A stretch of DNA of 32,777 nucleotides from Limnohabitans sp. Rim8 (GTDB lineage: Bacteria; Pseudomonadota; Gammaproteobacteria; Burkholderiales; Burkholderiaceae_C), in the NCBI GenBank assembly GCA_945875955.1, contig CAMCNQ010000004.1:1-32777 (forward strand), written 5' to 3'. The translations under genes were made by a program, and so were the position numbers. Of the stretch, positions 8,786 through 16,895 are shown in pieces (positions within the stretch are counted from its first letter, which is position 1; the number at the start of each line of letters is the position of its first letter). The notes under the pieces were generated by a model. It was given only the letters and a program-made list of their open reading frames with translations, did no database searches and was not told the origin of the DNA.

Positions 8786-9796
8786 TCAGATCTCGACGCA
8801 GACCTTGCCGAACTGCTGGCCGCTCTCGACGAAGCGCACGGCTTCGGCCAGGTTGGCCAGCGGCAGCACGCGGTCGATCACTGGCCGTATGCCGTTGGTG
8901 CCGCAGGCGGCAATCACCTGCTCCAGGTGCTGGCGGCTGCCCACAGCGATGCCGTGGATACGCAGGCTGCCCATGGAGACGATCGGCAAGTTCACCTCCG
9001 CCTTCGCGCCGCTCACCATGCCGATCAAAGTGATCATGCCGCCCAGGCGTGTGGCCCGGATCGACTGCTGTAGCGTGCCGGCGCCGGCCGTCTCCACCAC
9101 CAGGTCCACGCCCTGGCCGGCGGTGAGCTTGCGAGCGGTCTTGCCCCACTCGGCGTCTTCACGATAGTTGATGCCGTGCTGGGCGCCCAGGTTCAGCATC
9201 TTCTCCAGCTTCTGCGCCGTGGAAGAAATGGCGATCACGCGCGCACCCGCGGCGTGGGCGAACTGCAGCGCAAACAGGGCCACGCCGCCGGAGCCTTGCG
9301 TCAACACGATGTGCTCAGGCCCGATACCGGCATGGGCGCGCACCGCGTTCCAGGCTGTCACCGCCGCACAGGGCAGGGTGGCAGCCTCTACGAAGCTCAT
9401 GCTGGCGGGAATAGGCAGCAGTGCGTCTTCGGAAAAAACGCGCAGCTCGCAGGCCACGCCGTCGTTCATGCCACCCAAGTCCTGCTGCAGGAACCGCTCA
9501 TCTGGCGGGCCGGAGAGCCATCCCGGAAAGAAGGTGTTGACCACCCAGTCCCCGGACTTGAAGCGCCGCACGCCTGTGCCTACGTCCACCACTTCGCCTG
9601 CGCCGTCCGACAGCGGGATCAGCCCGTTGGTCTTCTGCCGCGATCCGTAGCCGCCGCGCAGCGCCAGCACGTCGCGGAAGTTCAAGGAGGCAGCGCGCAG
9701 CCGCACCAGCACCTGGCCAGGGCCGGGTTGCGGATCGGGCAGGTCTTTCAATTGCAGGTTCTCGGTGCCCAGCGACTCCATCACCATGGCTTTCAT
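8786..9796 (-). CDS. Zinc-independent MDR-family NAD(P)-dependent oxidoreductase
   Basis: A 336-residue medium-chain dehydrogenase/reductase. The GroES-like N-terminal half contains SLNFRDVLALRGGYG and IPLSDGAGEVVDVG. The Rossmann half contains LTQGSGGVALFALQFAHAAG at about residues 165-185. The cysteines that bind catalytic and structural zinc in alcohol dehydrogenases are absent, so it belongs to the quinone-oxidoreductase/enoyl-reductase side of the family. In an operon full of CoA enzymes a role in reducing an enone, enoyl-CoA or quinone intermediate is plausible, but the substrate is not known. The stop is nine bases before the PaaG-like gene. Confidence 0.88.
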   Translation of the reverse strand: MKAMVMESLGTENLQLKDLPDPQPGPGQVLVRLRAASLNFRDVLALRGGYGSRQKTNGLIPLSDGAGEVVDVGTGVRRFKSGDWVVNTFFPGWLSGPPDERFLQQDLGGMNDGVACELRVFSEDALLPIPASMSFVEAATLPCAAVTAWNAVRAHAGIGPEHIVLTQGSGGVALFALQFAHAAGARVIAISSTAQKLEKMLNLGAQHGINYREDAEWGKTARKLTAGQGVDLVVETAGAGTLQQSIRATRLGGMITLIGMVSGAKAEVNLPIVSMGSLRIHGIAVGSRQHLEQVIAACGTNGIRPVIDRVLPLANLAEAVRFVESGQQFGKVCVEI

Positions 9797-9805
9797 GGAT
9801 TCTCC

Positions 9806-11917
9806 TTATTGGTTGTGGAAGCGCTGGCCGACTTCGGCGATGCGACGCAAGCGCTGCGGCGGGGTGAAGCGCGCGCCGAACTGGCTGGCGAGTTGGTCGC
9901 ACTCCGCCACGAAGCGCGCCGCACCGATGCGGTCGATATAGGCGAAGGGGCCGCCCAGGTGCGCGGGATAGCCCCAGCCCAGCACGGCGGCCACATCGCC
10001 GTCGATCGGATCCGCCAGGATGCCGTCGTCGAGGCAGCGAACGGCCTCGAGCGACTGCACGTGGAACAGGCGCCGCCGCACCGTCTCTTCGGTCAGCTCC
10101 GCGCGCCGAGGGAACAGTTCTGCCAAACCCGTCCAGATGTCGCGGCCCTGCTCGCTGTAGCCATACAGGCCCTTTCCCGCCACCTTGCCGATGCGGCCCG
10201 CCGCCAGCAGCTTCACCACCGTGTCTTCGGCGATGTTGCCGGCGTTGCCGATGCGTTGCCCGTCGCCGCGCATGGACTTGAGAATGTCGGACAGCAGCGG
10301 CAGCGTGGTCAGGTCAGCCAACGTCGCGCCACCCATCGCAAAACCGGCGTTCACCGCTGCGTTGTCGATCAGCTGCGCCGGCACGCCTTCACCGATGAGA
10401 TTCAGCGTCTCGCTGGAATAGGTGGTGACGATGCGGCTGGTGAAGAAGCCCAGGCCGTCGTTCACCACCACCGGCGTGCGTCCCAGCTGCTTCATGAAGT
10501 CGAGTGCACGCGCCAAGGTGGCGTCGTCCGTCTTCGCGGCGCGGATCACCTCGACCAGGGTCATGCGGTCCACCGGAGAGAAGAAATGCAGCCCGATCAC
10601 GCGAGCAGGCTGTGTCACATGCTGTGCCAGGCCGCCAATGGGCATGGTGGAGGTGTTGCTGGCGATGGGCACATCGGCGCCCACGGCTGCGGCCGCGCGG
10701 GCCAGCACCTCGTGCTTGATTTCAGCCTTCTCGAACACCGCTTCCAGCACGAAATCGGCTGTCGCAATGGCTGCGTAGTCGGCGCCGCCCGTGATGCGCC
10801 CCATCAACGTGTCCACCGGCATCGGCAACCGGCCCTTCTCGGCTTCCTTGTTGGCATGGGCGCGCATCGCGGCCACGCTCTTTGCGGCCGCTTCATCGTT
10901 CACGTCCAGCAGCGTCACGCGGATGCCGGCGAGTGCCGCCACATGGCCGATGCCGCGTCCCATCACGCCGCCACCCAGCACGGCCAGATGCTGCACCTTC
11001 AATGGGGGCAAACCCGCCGGACGCATCTTCATTGCGCGGGCACGGTTGACCCCGTTGAACAAGGTGCGAATCTTGTTCTTCGCGTCGCTGCCACTGGCCA
11101 GGCGCGCGAAGTGCCGCGTCTCGATCACCAGCCCTGCATCGATGCCGCGCTCCAGGCCCTGCTGCAGCACCTGGAGGATGGTGAGCGCCGCGAGGTTGTT
11201 GCCGCCGGCACTTTTCATGCTGCGGGCCCAGGCGCCCGTGAAAAACTGGCGGCCGGCCTGGGACTGCACAGAGAAGCCCGGCAGTGTGAAGCCCTTGCGG
11301 TCCCAAGGCTGGGTGGCGCCAGCGTTGGCCAGCACCCAGGCCTTGGCCGTGGCGAGCAACTGGTCGGCCGGCACCACCTCGTTGATCAGGCCCAGGGCCT
11401 TGGCGTCGGCCAGGGGCAGCCGCTTGCCTTCCAGCAGCAGCGGCGTGGCCGCAGCAATGCCTACCAGACGTGGCAGACGCTGCGTGCCCCCCGCGCCCGG
11501 CATCAGGCCGAGGGTGGCTTCGGGAAAGCCGAAGCGGGCAACAGGGTTGTCGGCGGCAATGCGGTGGTGGCAGGCCAGCGCCAGTTCGAGCCCGCCTCCC
11601 AGCGCGGTGCCGGGCATGGCTGCAGCCACCGGTTTGCCGCCTTGTTCGAGCTGGCGCAGGGCCAGCAGGAAGGGCGTAACGATGGCTTGAACGGCTTTGG
11701 GATCAGCCGCCGCCTGCAGTTCCTTCAGATCACCGCCGGCGATGAAGTCGCCCTTGTCTGAACCAATCAAGAGGCCTGTCACGCCGGGGTCGGCCAGCAA
11801 CTCGGCAGTCTTTTGCGCCAGCAGGCGGTTCAGGTCGCCCGATAGCGTGTTCACCGGGCCTTGGCAGGCGTACATCAGGGCCACGACGCCGTCGCCCAGG
11901 TCTTGTTGTCTGATCAT
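9806..11917 (-). CDS. Bifunctional enoyl-CoA hydratase / 3-hydroxyacyl-CoA dehydrogenase (FadB/FadJ-like)
   Basis: A 703-residue fusion for two consecutive beta-oxidation steps. Residues 1-190 are a crotonase domain with both catalytic glutamates (E111 in GGGLELALAC, E133 in FPEATLGLMPGAGGTQ). From about 308 there is an NAD-binding Rossmann fold (LAVLGGGVMGRGIGHVAAL), then SNTSTMPI and the catalytic histidine H444 in GLHFFSPVDRMTLVEV, then a C-terminal 3HCDH domain pair. The ORF track extends to 12544, but that extension reads through the thiolase gene in another frame and is spurious. The ATG at 11917 has only a weak GGA upstream. It sits directly after the thiolase, the standard fadA-fadB partnership, here in the order thiolase first. 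Confidence 0.93.
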   Translation of the reverse strand: MIRQQDLGDGVVALMYACQGPVNTLSGDLNRLLAQKTAELLADPGVTGLLIGSDKGDFIAGGDLKELQAAADPKAVQAIVTPFLLALRQLEQGGKPVAAAMPGTALGGGLELALACHHRIAADNPVARFGFPEATLGLMPGAGGTQRLPRLVGIAAATPLLLEGKRLPLADAKALGLINEVVPADQLLATAKAWVLANAGATQPWDRKGFTLPGFSVQSQAGRQFFTGAWARSMKSAGGNNLAALTILQVLQQGLERGIDAGLVIETRHFARLASGSDAKNKIRTLFNGVNRARAMKMRPAGLPPLKVQHLAVLGGGVMGRGIGHVAALAGIRVTLLDVNDEAAAKSVAAMRAHANKEAEKGRLPMPVDTLMGRITGGADYAAIATADFVLEAVFEKAEIKHEVLARAAAAVGADVPIASNTSTMPIGGLAQHVTQPARVIGLHFFSPVDRMTLVEVIRAAKTDDATLARALDFMKQLGRTPVVVNDGLGFFTSRIVTTYSSETLNLIGEGVPAQLIDNAAVNAGFAMGGATLADLTTLPLLSDILKSMRGDGQRIGNAGNIAEDTVVKLLAAGRIGKVAGKGLYGYSEQGRDIWTGLAELFPRRAELTEETVRRRLFHVQSLEAVRCLDDGILADPIDGDVAAVLGWGYPAHLGGPFAYIDRIGAARFVAECDQLASQFGARFTPPQRLRRIAEVGQRFHNQ

Positions 11918-11934
11918 TGGCTTCGATCCGTTCT

Positions 11935-13143
11935 TCAGATGCGTTCGATCAGTGTGGCCACGCCCAGCCCCAGGCCGGCGCACAGCGTCACGATGCCGGT
12001 ACGGGCGCCGCGGCGCTCCATTTCGTCGAGCAGCGTGCCCACCAGCATGCCGCCGGTGGCCCCGATTGGATGCCCCATCGCGATGGCGCCGCCATTGACG
12101 TTGACACGGTCGTGCGGTACCCCGGTCTCGCGCATGAATCTGAGCACCACCGAGGCGAAGGCTTCGTTCACCTCGAACAGGTCGATGTCTGCCAACTTGT
12201 AACCCCGTCTGGCAGCCGCGCGGCGCGCCGCTTCCGCAGGCGCCACCAGCATCAGGCAAGGGTCGCAGGCGGTCGTGGCTGAGGCCGTGATGCGTGCACG
12301 GGGCTTGAGCCCGAGTTGCCGGCCCACTTCTTCCGAGCCGATCAGAATCGCACTGGCACCATCCACCATGCCGGATGAATTGCCGCCGGTGTGCAGATGA
12401 TGCAGGCGATTGACCTGCGGATAGCGCTGCTTCACCGTCTCGCCAAAACCGCCCTTGGTGGCCATGTCGGCGAAGGCTGGCTTGAGCTTGCCGAGCGACT
12501 CGACAGTGGTGCCGGGGCGCACGATCTCGTCGCGCTCCAGGCAAATGGCGCCATTGAAGTCGCGCACCGGCACCACGGATTTCGCAAATCGGCCTTCGCT
12601 CCAGGCGAGGGCGGCCCGGGCCTGGGACTCGGCGGCGTAAGCGTCCACGTCATCGCGCGTGTGGCCTTCCAGCGTGCCCAGCAGGTCGGCGGCCACGCCC
12701 AGCGGCGTGAAGTTGGTCGTCGTGTTGAAGAACGCGTCACTGCCCCAGGGTCCGCCAGTGCCAGCGATGGGGATCAACGACATCATCTCCACCCCACCGG
12801 CGACCAGCAGGTCGCCGTGCCCGGCCACCACCTTCGCAGCGGCCAGGTTGACGGCGTCGAGGCCGGAGGCGCAAAAGCGGCTGATCACGCTGCCGGGAAT
12901 GGCGTCGCCCAGCCCGGCGTGCAGCGCCGAAGAACGCGCCAAGTTGGCGCCCTGGTCGTCCACGCCATCGCCCACCCCGAAGATCACGTCTTCGACAGGT
13001 AGCCGATCAAACCCGGTGCGGTCGCGCAGGGCGGTGAGCACGGTGGCCCCGAGATCGATGGGCGAGAGGGTGTGCAGCGCCCCGCTTGAGCGAGCGGCGC
13101 CACGCGGCGTGCGCACAGCATCGTAAATAAAAGCTTCAGACAT
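11935..13143 (-). CDS. Acetyl-CoA C-acyltransferase (thiolase)
   Basis: A 402-residue degradative thiolase that cleaves a 3-ketoacyl-CoA to acetyl-CoA plus a shortened acyl- or aroyl-CoA. The nucleophile is C91 in SRFCASGLDA, the histidine is H358 in AMGHPIGATG, and the second cysteine is C388 in LCAGLGLG. The last motif differs from the usual CGGGGQG/CVGGGMG but keeps the cysteine. It is the first gene of the operon ending with the thioesterase. No Shine-Dalgarno precedes the ATG; instead a TATGGT hexamer lies six bases upstream, which suggests a leaderless transcript driven by the 20-bp operator at 13177-13196. Confidence 0.93.
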   Translation of the reverse strand: MSEAFIYDAVRTPRGAARSSGALHTLSPIDLGATVLTALRDRTGFDRLPVEDVIFGVGDGVDDQGANLARSSALHAGLGDAIPGSVISRFCASGLDAVNLAAAKVVAGHGDLLVAGGVEMMSLIPIAGTGGPWGSDAFFNTTTNFTPLGVAADLLGTLEGHTRDDVDAYAAESQARAALAWSEGRFAKSVVPVRDFNGAICLERDEIVRPGTTVESLGKLKPAFADMATKGGFGETVKQRYPQVNRLHHLHTGGNSSGMVDGASAILIGSEEVGRQLGLKPRARITASATTACDPCLMLVAPAEAARRAAARRGYKLADIDLFEVNEAFASVVLRFMRETGVPHDRVNVNGGAIAMGHPIGATGGMLVGTLLDEMERRGARTGIVTLCAGLGLGVATLIERI

Positions 13144-13149
13144 ATGAGA

Positions 13150-13196
13150 ACCATAGAGAAAACCCTAGACAGGTGCTGTCGTCCGCAACTACGACA
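13150..13196 (-). promoter_or_regulatory. Operator A1 plus -10 of the thiolase operon
   Basis: On the + strand bases 13177-13196 read TGTCGTCCGCAACTACGACA, a dyad with arms TGTCGT/ACGACA. On the minus strand, 21 bp separate it from the hexamer TATGGT (13155-13150), and the thiolase ATG begins six bases after that. The same geometry occurs at 14916, 20118 and 23117. I interpret the dyad as an activator box overlapping the -35 region. Confidence 0.68.
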
Positions 13197-13244
13197 TGTC
13201 CTGTTTTGCTACGACAGCGCAACCCCGGATAGGGCCCCTACTAT
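13197..13244 (+). promoter_or_regulatory. Operator A2 and candidate -10 for the first tctC
   Basis: Bases 13197-13216 (TGTCCTGTTTTGCTACGACA) are a second copy of the 20-bp element, abutting A1 head to tail. A candidate -10, TACTAT, lies at 13239-13244, 22 bp downstream, one base more than at the other promoters. This would drive the tctC gene that starts at 13290 with a conventional leader and Shine-Dalgarno. Two adjacent boxes between divergent genes fit one box per direction. Confidence 0.6.
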
Positions 13245-13289
13245 CAGAGGAACACGCTCTGCGTATGCCTACACATCTAAGGAGACACC

Positions 13290-14264
13290 ATGAAACTGCT
13301 CTGGACACGCCGCGCACTCGGCATCGTGATCGCTGCGGCCGCGCTGACCGCTGGCGCGCAGGAGGCTTACCCCAACCGTCCCGTCAAACTCGTGGTCGGG
13401 TTTGCGCCCGGCGGCGGCGGCGACAGCGTGGCCCGACTGGTGGCTGAGCACATGGGGCGCACGCTCAAGCAACAGGTGGTCGTCGAGAACCGGCCGGGTG
13501 CCGGCACCACGCTGGCACCTGCTGCCGTGGCCGCTGCAGCGCCGGATGGCTATACCCTGCTGCTGGCGCCTGACTCCGTGTTCGGCCCCGACAAAGTGAT
13601 GTGGGCGCCCAACGCCAAATACGACGAGACCAGCTTCACGCCCATCAGCAAGCTGGCCAGCACCTTTTTCGTGCTGGCGGCGAACAAAGACTTCGGTGTG
13701 CGCACGGTCGCCGAGCTGATGGCCAAGGCCCGCGCCGACAAGGGCGAGTTGTTCGTGGCGTCGACGCAGGGGCTCTATCCGGCGCTGATCATGGAGAACT
13801 TCAACCGGGCTTCCGGTCTCAAGCTCAACCAGGTCCCCTACAAGGGCGGTGCGCCATCGGTGCTGGCCGTGGTGTCAGGCGAGGTGCCGGTGACGTTCGC
13901 GGTGCCGAGCTCCGTGATGCCCATGGTCAAGGACGGCAAGCTCGTGGCATTGGCGGTCACCAGTGCCAACCGCTCTGCGCTGACTGAGGGGGTGCCCACG
14001 CTGGCGGAATCGGGCATGCGGGGCTTTGACGTCGGCTACTGGTTCGGCCTGGCCGGACCGGCGGGCTTGCCAGCGGACATCACCCAGAAGCTGTTCGATG
14101 CCGCCTCTTCGGCGCTGGCGGACCCTGCCGTGCGCGCCCGCCTGAACACCCTGGGCTACGAGCCCGCGCCTTCGAAGTCGAGCGCGGAATTCCGGGCACA
14201 GGCCATCCAGGACGGCGCTGCGCTGCGCAAGATCGTGGAGACGCTGGGCATCAAGGGCAACTGA
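13290..14264 (+). CDS. TctC/Bug-family periplasmic solute receptor (first copy)
   Basis: A 324-residue secreted binding protein. The signal peptide runs through ALGIVIAAAALTAGAQ, then the family start AYPNRPVKLVVGFAPGGGGD and VVVENRPGAGTTLAPAAVA, typical of the tripartite tricarboxylate receptor (Bug) family. AAGGAGA lies six bases before the ATG. No tctA/tctB membrane genes are present, which is common for these receptors in Burkholderiales; it may work with a permease elsewhere or as a sensor. It is divergent from the thiolase operon and precedes the decayed aldehyde dehydrogenase, so the ligand is probably a pathway substrate. Confidence 0.92.
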   Translation: MKLLWTRRALGIVIAAAALTAGAQEAYPNRPVKLVVGFAPGGGGDSVARLVAEHMGRTLKQQVVVENRPGAGTTLAPAAVAAAAPDGYTLLLAPDSVFGPDKVMWAPNAKYDETSFTPISKLASTFFVLAANKDFGVRTVAELMAKARADKGELFVASTQGLYPALIMENFNRASGLKLNQVPYKGGAPSVLAVVSGEVPVTFAVPSSVMPMVKDGKLVALAVTSANRSALTEGVPTLAESGMRGFDVGYWFGLAGPAGLPADITQKLFDAASSALADPAVRARLNTLGYEPAPSKSSAEFRAQAIQDGAALRKIVETLGIKGN

Positions 14265-14395
14265 GTATGCGGCCGCGGTGCGTGGGCACGAAGAGCACAT
14301 CAGCAACCGCCTCACCCCTACCCAGCGCGCAACGTTCAACCCACTCATCTGCAGGACTTTTCAGGGTCCGGCCCCGTTCGCATACAGGAGAACAG

Positions 14396-14860
14396 ATGTT
14401 CAACTGTGAGATGCCCATCGATGGCCAGTCGGTCGGCGCGCGCTCGGCCAGCGCTTTGAAACCATGAACCCGGCGATGGGCAAGCAATGGGCCTTCATAC
14501 CGAGGGCGAATCCCGACATCGTCGACCATGCCGCCCATCGAGAAGCGCAGCATCTTCAACCACGCACTTTTGGAGCCCGTGGGCCTGGGGGTGGCGATCA
14601 CCCCTTGGAACTCGCCCCTGCTGCTGGCCGTGAGCAAGCTCGCAGCAGCAATGGCTGCGGGCTGTACGTTGGTGATGAAGCCTTACGAACACGCGTCTGC
14701 ATCGCTGCTTGAATTTGCCGGGTTGGTCGAGAAGGCCGGGATTCCCCCTGGCTTGGTGAACGTGGTCAAAGGCTATGGCCACGAGATCGGCGACGCCCTC
14801 GTGTCGCAGCCGTAGGGGGCGAAGATCGGCTTCATGGGCGGCAGGGTCGACTTCACACGC
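14396..14860 (+). pseudogene. Aldehyde dehydrogenase remnant
   Basis: The ATG at 14396 has a good AGGAGA ribosome site, and the sequence starts like an NAD-dependent aldehyde dehydrogenase (MFNCEMPIDGQSVGARSAS) but reaches a stop after 23 codons. The continuation RFETMNPAMGKQWAFIP is found in another frame, so there is a frameshift near 14450. After 14528 a large internal part is missing, and the reading resumes at LLEPVGLGVAITPWNSPLLL through LVMKPYEHASAS to GHEIGDALVSQP. A TAG stop follows, then a degraded GAKIGFMGG. The catalytic half with the active cysteine is absent. Its loss removes the obvious enzyme for oxidising an aldehyde released by the pathway. Confidence 0.87.
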
Positions 14861-14915
14861 GTTGTGCAAGGGCTCGATGCCCTGTGGCGCGCAGATTAGC
14901 CTGCGTAGGTGCTCG

Positions 14916-14962
14916 CGTCGTAGTTGCAAACGACAACTTCGCGATGCCATTGTGTCTATCGT
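14916..14962 (+). promoter_or_regulatory. Operator C plus -10 of the O-demethylase-like gene
   Basis: Bases 14916-14935 read CGTCGTAGTTGCAAACGACA, the reverse orientation of the island element (its complement matches A1 at 17 of 20 positions). After 21 bp comes TATCGT at 14957-14962, the identical hexamer at the identical distance as at operator B. The downstream start codon at 14988 leaves roughly a 19-nt leader. Confidence 0.65.
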
Positions 14963-14987
14963 TGCACATACAACTTCATCTTCTGCC

Positions 14988-16319
14988 ATGGCACCTATCC
15001 ATCCACAACGCCACGCCATCGACCGCACCGTTTCGTGGGGCAAGGACGAATACACCAACTGGATGGACGAGAGCATGTCGTGGAAGACGACCTGCTACGT
15101 CGGCGACTGGAGCTGGTTGCCGGAGCTGAACGTTCGCGGCCCCGACGCCGAACGCCTGCTCTGCGACTTCACAGTCATCAGCCTGGCGGCTCAAGAGATC
15201 GGTCAGGCCAAGCATGCGATCTTCTGCAGCCACACTGACAAGGTGCTGGGCGAAGGCGTGCTGGCGCGCCTGGGTCCGCAAGAGTTCGAGCTCAATGCGT
15301 CCGGTCCGGTCAATCTTTGGCTGCAATACAACCTCGCGCGCGGCGGCTACAACGCAGTGGCTGAACTGCGGCGTACCAAGACCAAGCTGCAGGTCTCGGG
15401 GCCGAATGCGCTGTACCTGCTGGAAAAGCTCGCGCGGGAAAGCCTGCGCGACATCAAGTTCATGCGCTTTCGCGTCGTGCCACTGGCAGGCTGCGACGTC
15501 GCCTTCCTGCGACAGGGCATGGCGGGCGAGATCGGCTTCGAGCTGCATGGCCCGATCGCGCAGCTGGACCAGATGCTGAATGCCATCCTGGAAGCCGGAC
15601 AGGCGTTCGGCATCCGCCGCCTCGGCTCCCGCACAGCGCTCATCAATCACCTGGAAGCCGGCTTCCCCACGGTGAACCTGGACTATCTCCCCGCCACTGC
15701 CGACACGGCGGAGCGCGAGTTCTTCGATCGGTACCACACGCAGCTGGCCCCGATCGACACCATCGAGTGGCGCGTGGGCGTGGCCCGCGTGCTCAAGGTG
15801 CGCGGCAGCTTCGAGGGCGACGACATCACCGCTTGGTACCGCAGCCCCGTGGAGCTCGGGTGGGCGCGCAACATCAAGTTCGACCACAACTTCCATGGCC
15901 GCGCGGCACTGGAGGCCGAAGTCGCTGCACCCCGGAGCAGCATCGTCGCGCTGGTCTGGAATGCCGACGACGTGCAGGAGGTCTACGCCTCGCACTTCGA
16001 CGGCAGTCCACAGCCCTGCGAGTACATGGACATGCCGCGTTCGCTGCTGGTGTGCACCTATGCCAGCCGGGTGCTGGCAGGCGGCCGGGACGTCGGGGTG
16101 GCCACCTCACGCGGCTACAGCTTCTACTACCGCAAGATGATCTCGCATGGCGTGATCGACCTCGGCTACGCCCTGCCGGGCACTGAAGTCACGGTTATCT
16201 GGGGCGAGCCGGGCAAGCGGCAAAAGGAGATTCGCGCCGTCGTCCACCCCTACCCTTTCAAGCGCAACGCGAACCGCGAGACGGACCTCGCGGCGCTGCC
16301 CGCGCGCCCTAACGCCTGA
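14988..16319 (+). CDS. LigM/DesA-like tetrahydrofolate-dependent aryl O-demethylase (GcvT family)
   Basis: A 443-residue aminomethyltransferase-fold protein. The GcvT-type folate domain fills most of the length (NLWLQYNLARGGYNAVAEL, GEIGFELHGPIAQLDQMLNA, LEAGFPTVNLDYLPA), and a C-terminal barrel domain ends with SRGYSFYYRKMISHGVIDLG and GTEVTVIWGEPG. This long form resembles LigM/DesA, which move the methyl group of vanillate- or syringate-type methoxyaromatics to tetrahydrofolate, rather than the shorter glycine-cleavage T protein; no gcvH/gcvP are nearby. The ORF track starts at 14775, but the upstream part overlaps the promoter; ATG at 14988 fits the operator geometry. There is no clear Shine-Dalgarno. 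A dimethylsulfoniopropionate- or sarcosine-type demethylase is a less likely alternative. Confidence 0.8.
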   Translation: MAPIHPQRHAIDRTVSWGKDEYTNWMDESMSWKTTCYVGDWSWLPELNVRGPDAERLLCDFTVISLAAQEIGQAKHAIFCSHTDKVLGEGVLARLGPQEFELNASGPVNLWLQYNLARGGYNAVAELRRTKTKLQVSGPNALYLLEKLARESLRDIKFMRFRVVPLAGCDVAFLRQGMAGEIGFELHGPIAQLDQMLNAILEAGQAFGIRRLGSRTALINHLEAGFPTVNLDYLPATADTAEREFFDRYHTQLAPIDTIEWRVGVARVLKVRGSFEGDDITAWYRSPVELGWARNIKFDHNFHGRAALEAEVAAPRSSIVALVWNADDVQEVYASHFDGSPQPCEYMDMPRSLLVCTYASRVLAGGRDVGVATSRGYSFYYRKMISHGVIDLGYALPGTEVTVIWGEPGKRQKEIRAVVHPYPFKRNANRETDLAALPARPNA

Positions 16320-16340
16320 CCAAAGATGGGGGCAAGAACC

Positions 16341-16651
16341 ATGCGTGCAGACCTCGAAAAGGCCAACGGAATGGCCAATGCGCTGTACCGCCTGCTGTTT
16401 GGACTCGCGGTTGCCGTTATGCTCCTCATGGCTGTCCACATCTTCCTGAGTGTTTGCAGCCGCTTGTTTATTCAGGCACCGCGACCGAGGCGGGCGCGAT
16501 CGGTGTGGTGCCAACCCTGGTTGTCGCAACGTCGCGTCGGCAGCTCAGCCAAGCCTTGCTCTTGAAGGCCCTGCGCTTCTCGGTCCACGCCACTGCGCAG
16601 ATTCGCTTCATTGCCCGGGATGCCATTCCCTTGACGCACCTGAAGGGCTAA
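16341..16651 (+). pseudogene. TRAP transporter remnants (DctQ N-terminus joined to a DctM fragment)
   Basis: From the ATG at 16341 the sequence reads like the first membrane helix of a TRAP small permease (LYRLLFGLAVAVMLLMAVHI). Near 16480 it loses sense in that frame. In another frame it reads GTATEAGAIGVVPTLVVATS through LLLKALRFSVHATAQI, resembling the conserved TEAGAxG segment of the large permease DctM, ending at a stop at 16651. A deletion seems to have fused the two genes and removed most of both. Bases 16652-16895 hold no gene I can support; both strands have short open frames there without recognisable motifs. Confidence 0.68.
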
Positions 16652-16895
16652 TCGGCTGTGCCCACCTTCCTGGCCCCGTTGGTGCAGGGCGAGAACAACG
16701 CGCTCTTGTTCATGCTGGCGTCGGTGGTGGATGCGTCGGCCATGCCGACCACCGTCAGCGGCAACACCCATGCGCCGAAGACCATGATCGCGAAAAAGGC
16801 GGCGGACCTGATCAAGGCCGCCGCAGCGGCACAAGGCCTCTCGCGCACGGCCTGGCAGGGCACCGACTCAGGGCGCGGGCACGCTGACACAGAAG

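Noticed and set aside
9176-11761. An 861-residue open frame on the plus strand
   Set aside because: It lies opposite the MDR and FadB-like genes, is full of His/Arg/Gln as expected for an antisense shadow in GC-rich DNA, and shows no family motif.
11918-12544. N-terminal extension of the FadB-like ORF
   Set aside because: It runs through the thiolase gene in another frame; the recognisable crotonase domain starts at the ATG at 11917.
14775-14987. Upstream extension of the O-demethylase-like ORF
   Set aside because: It covers the aldehyde dehydrogenase remnant and the operator C promoter, and the residues look random.
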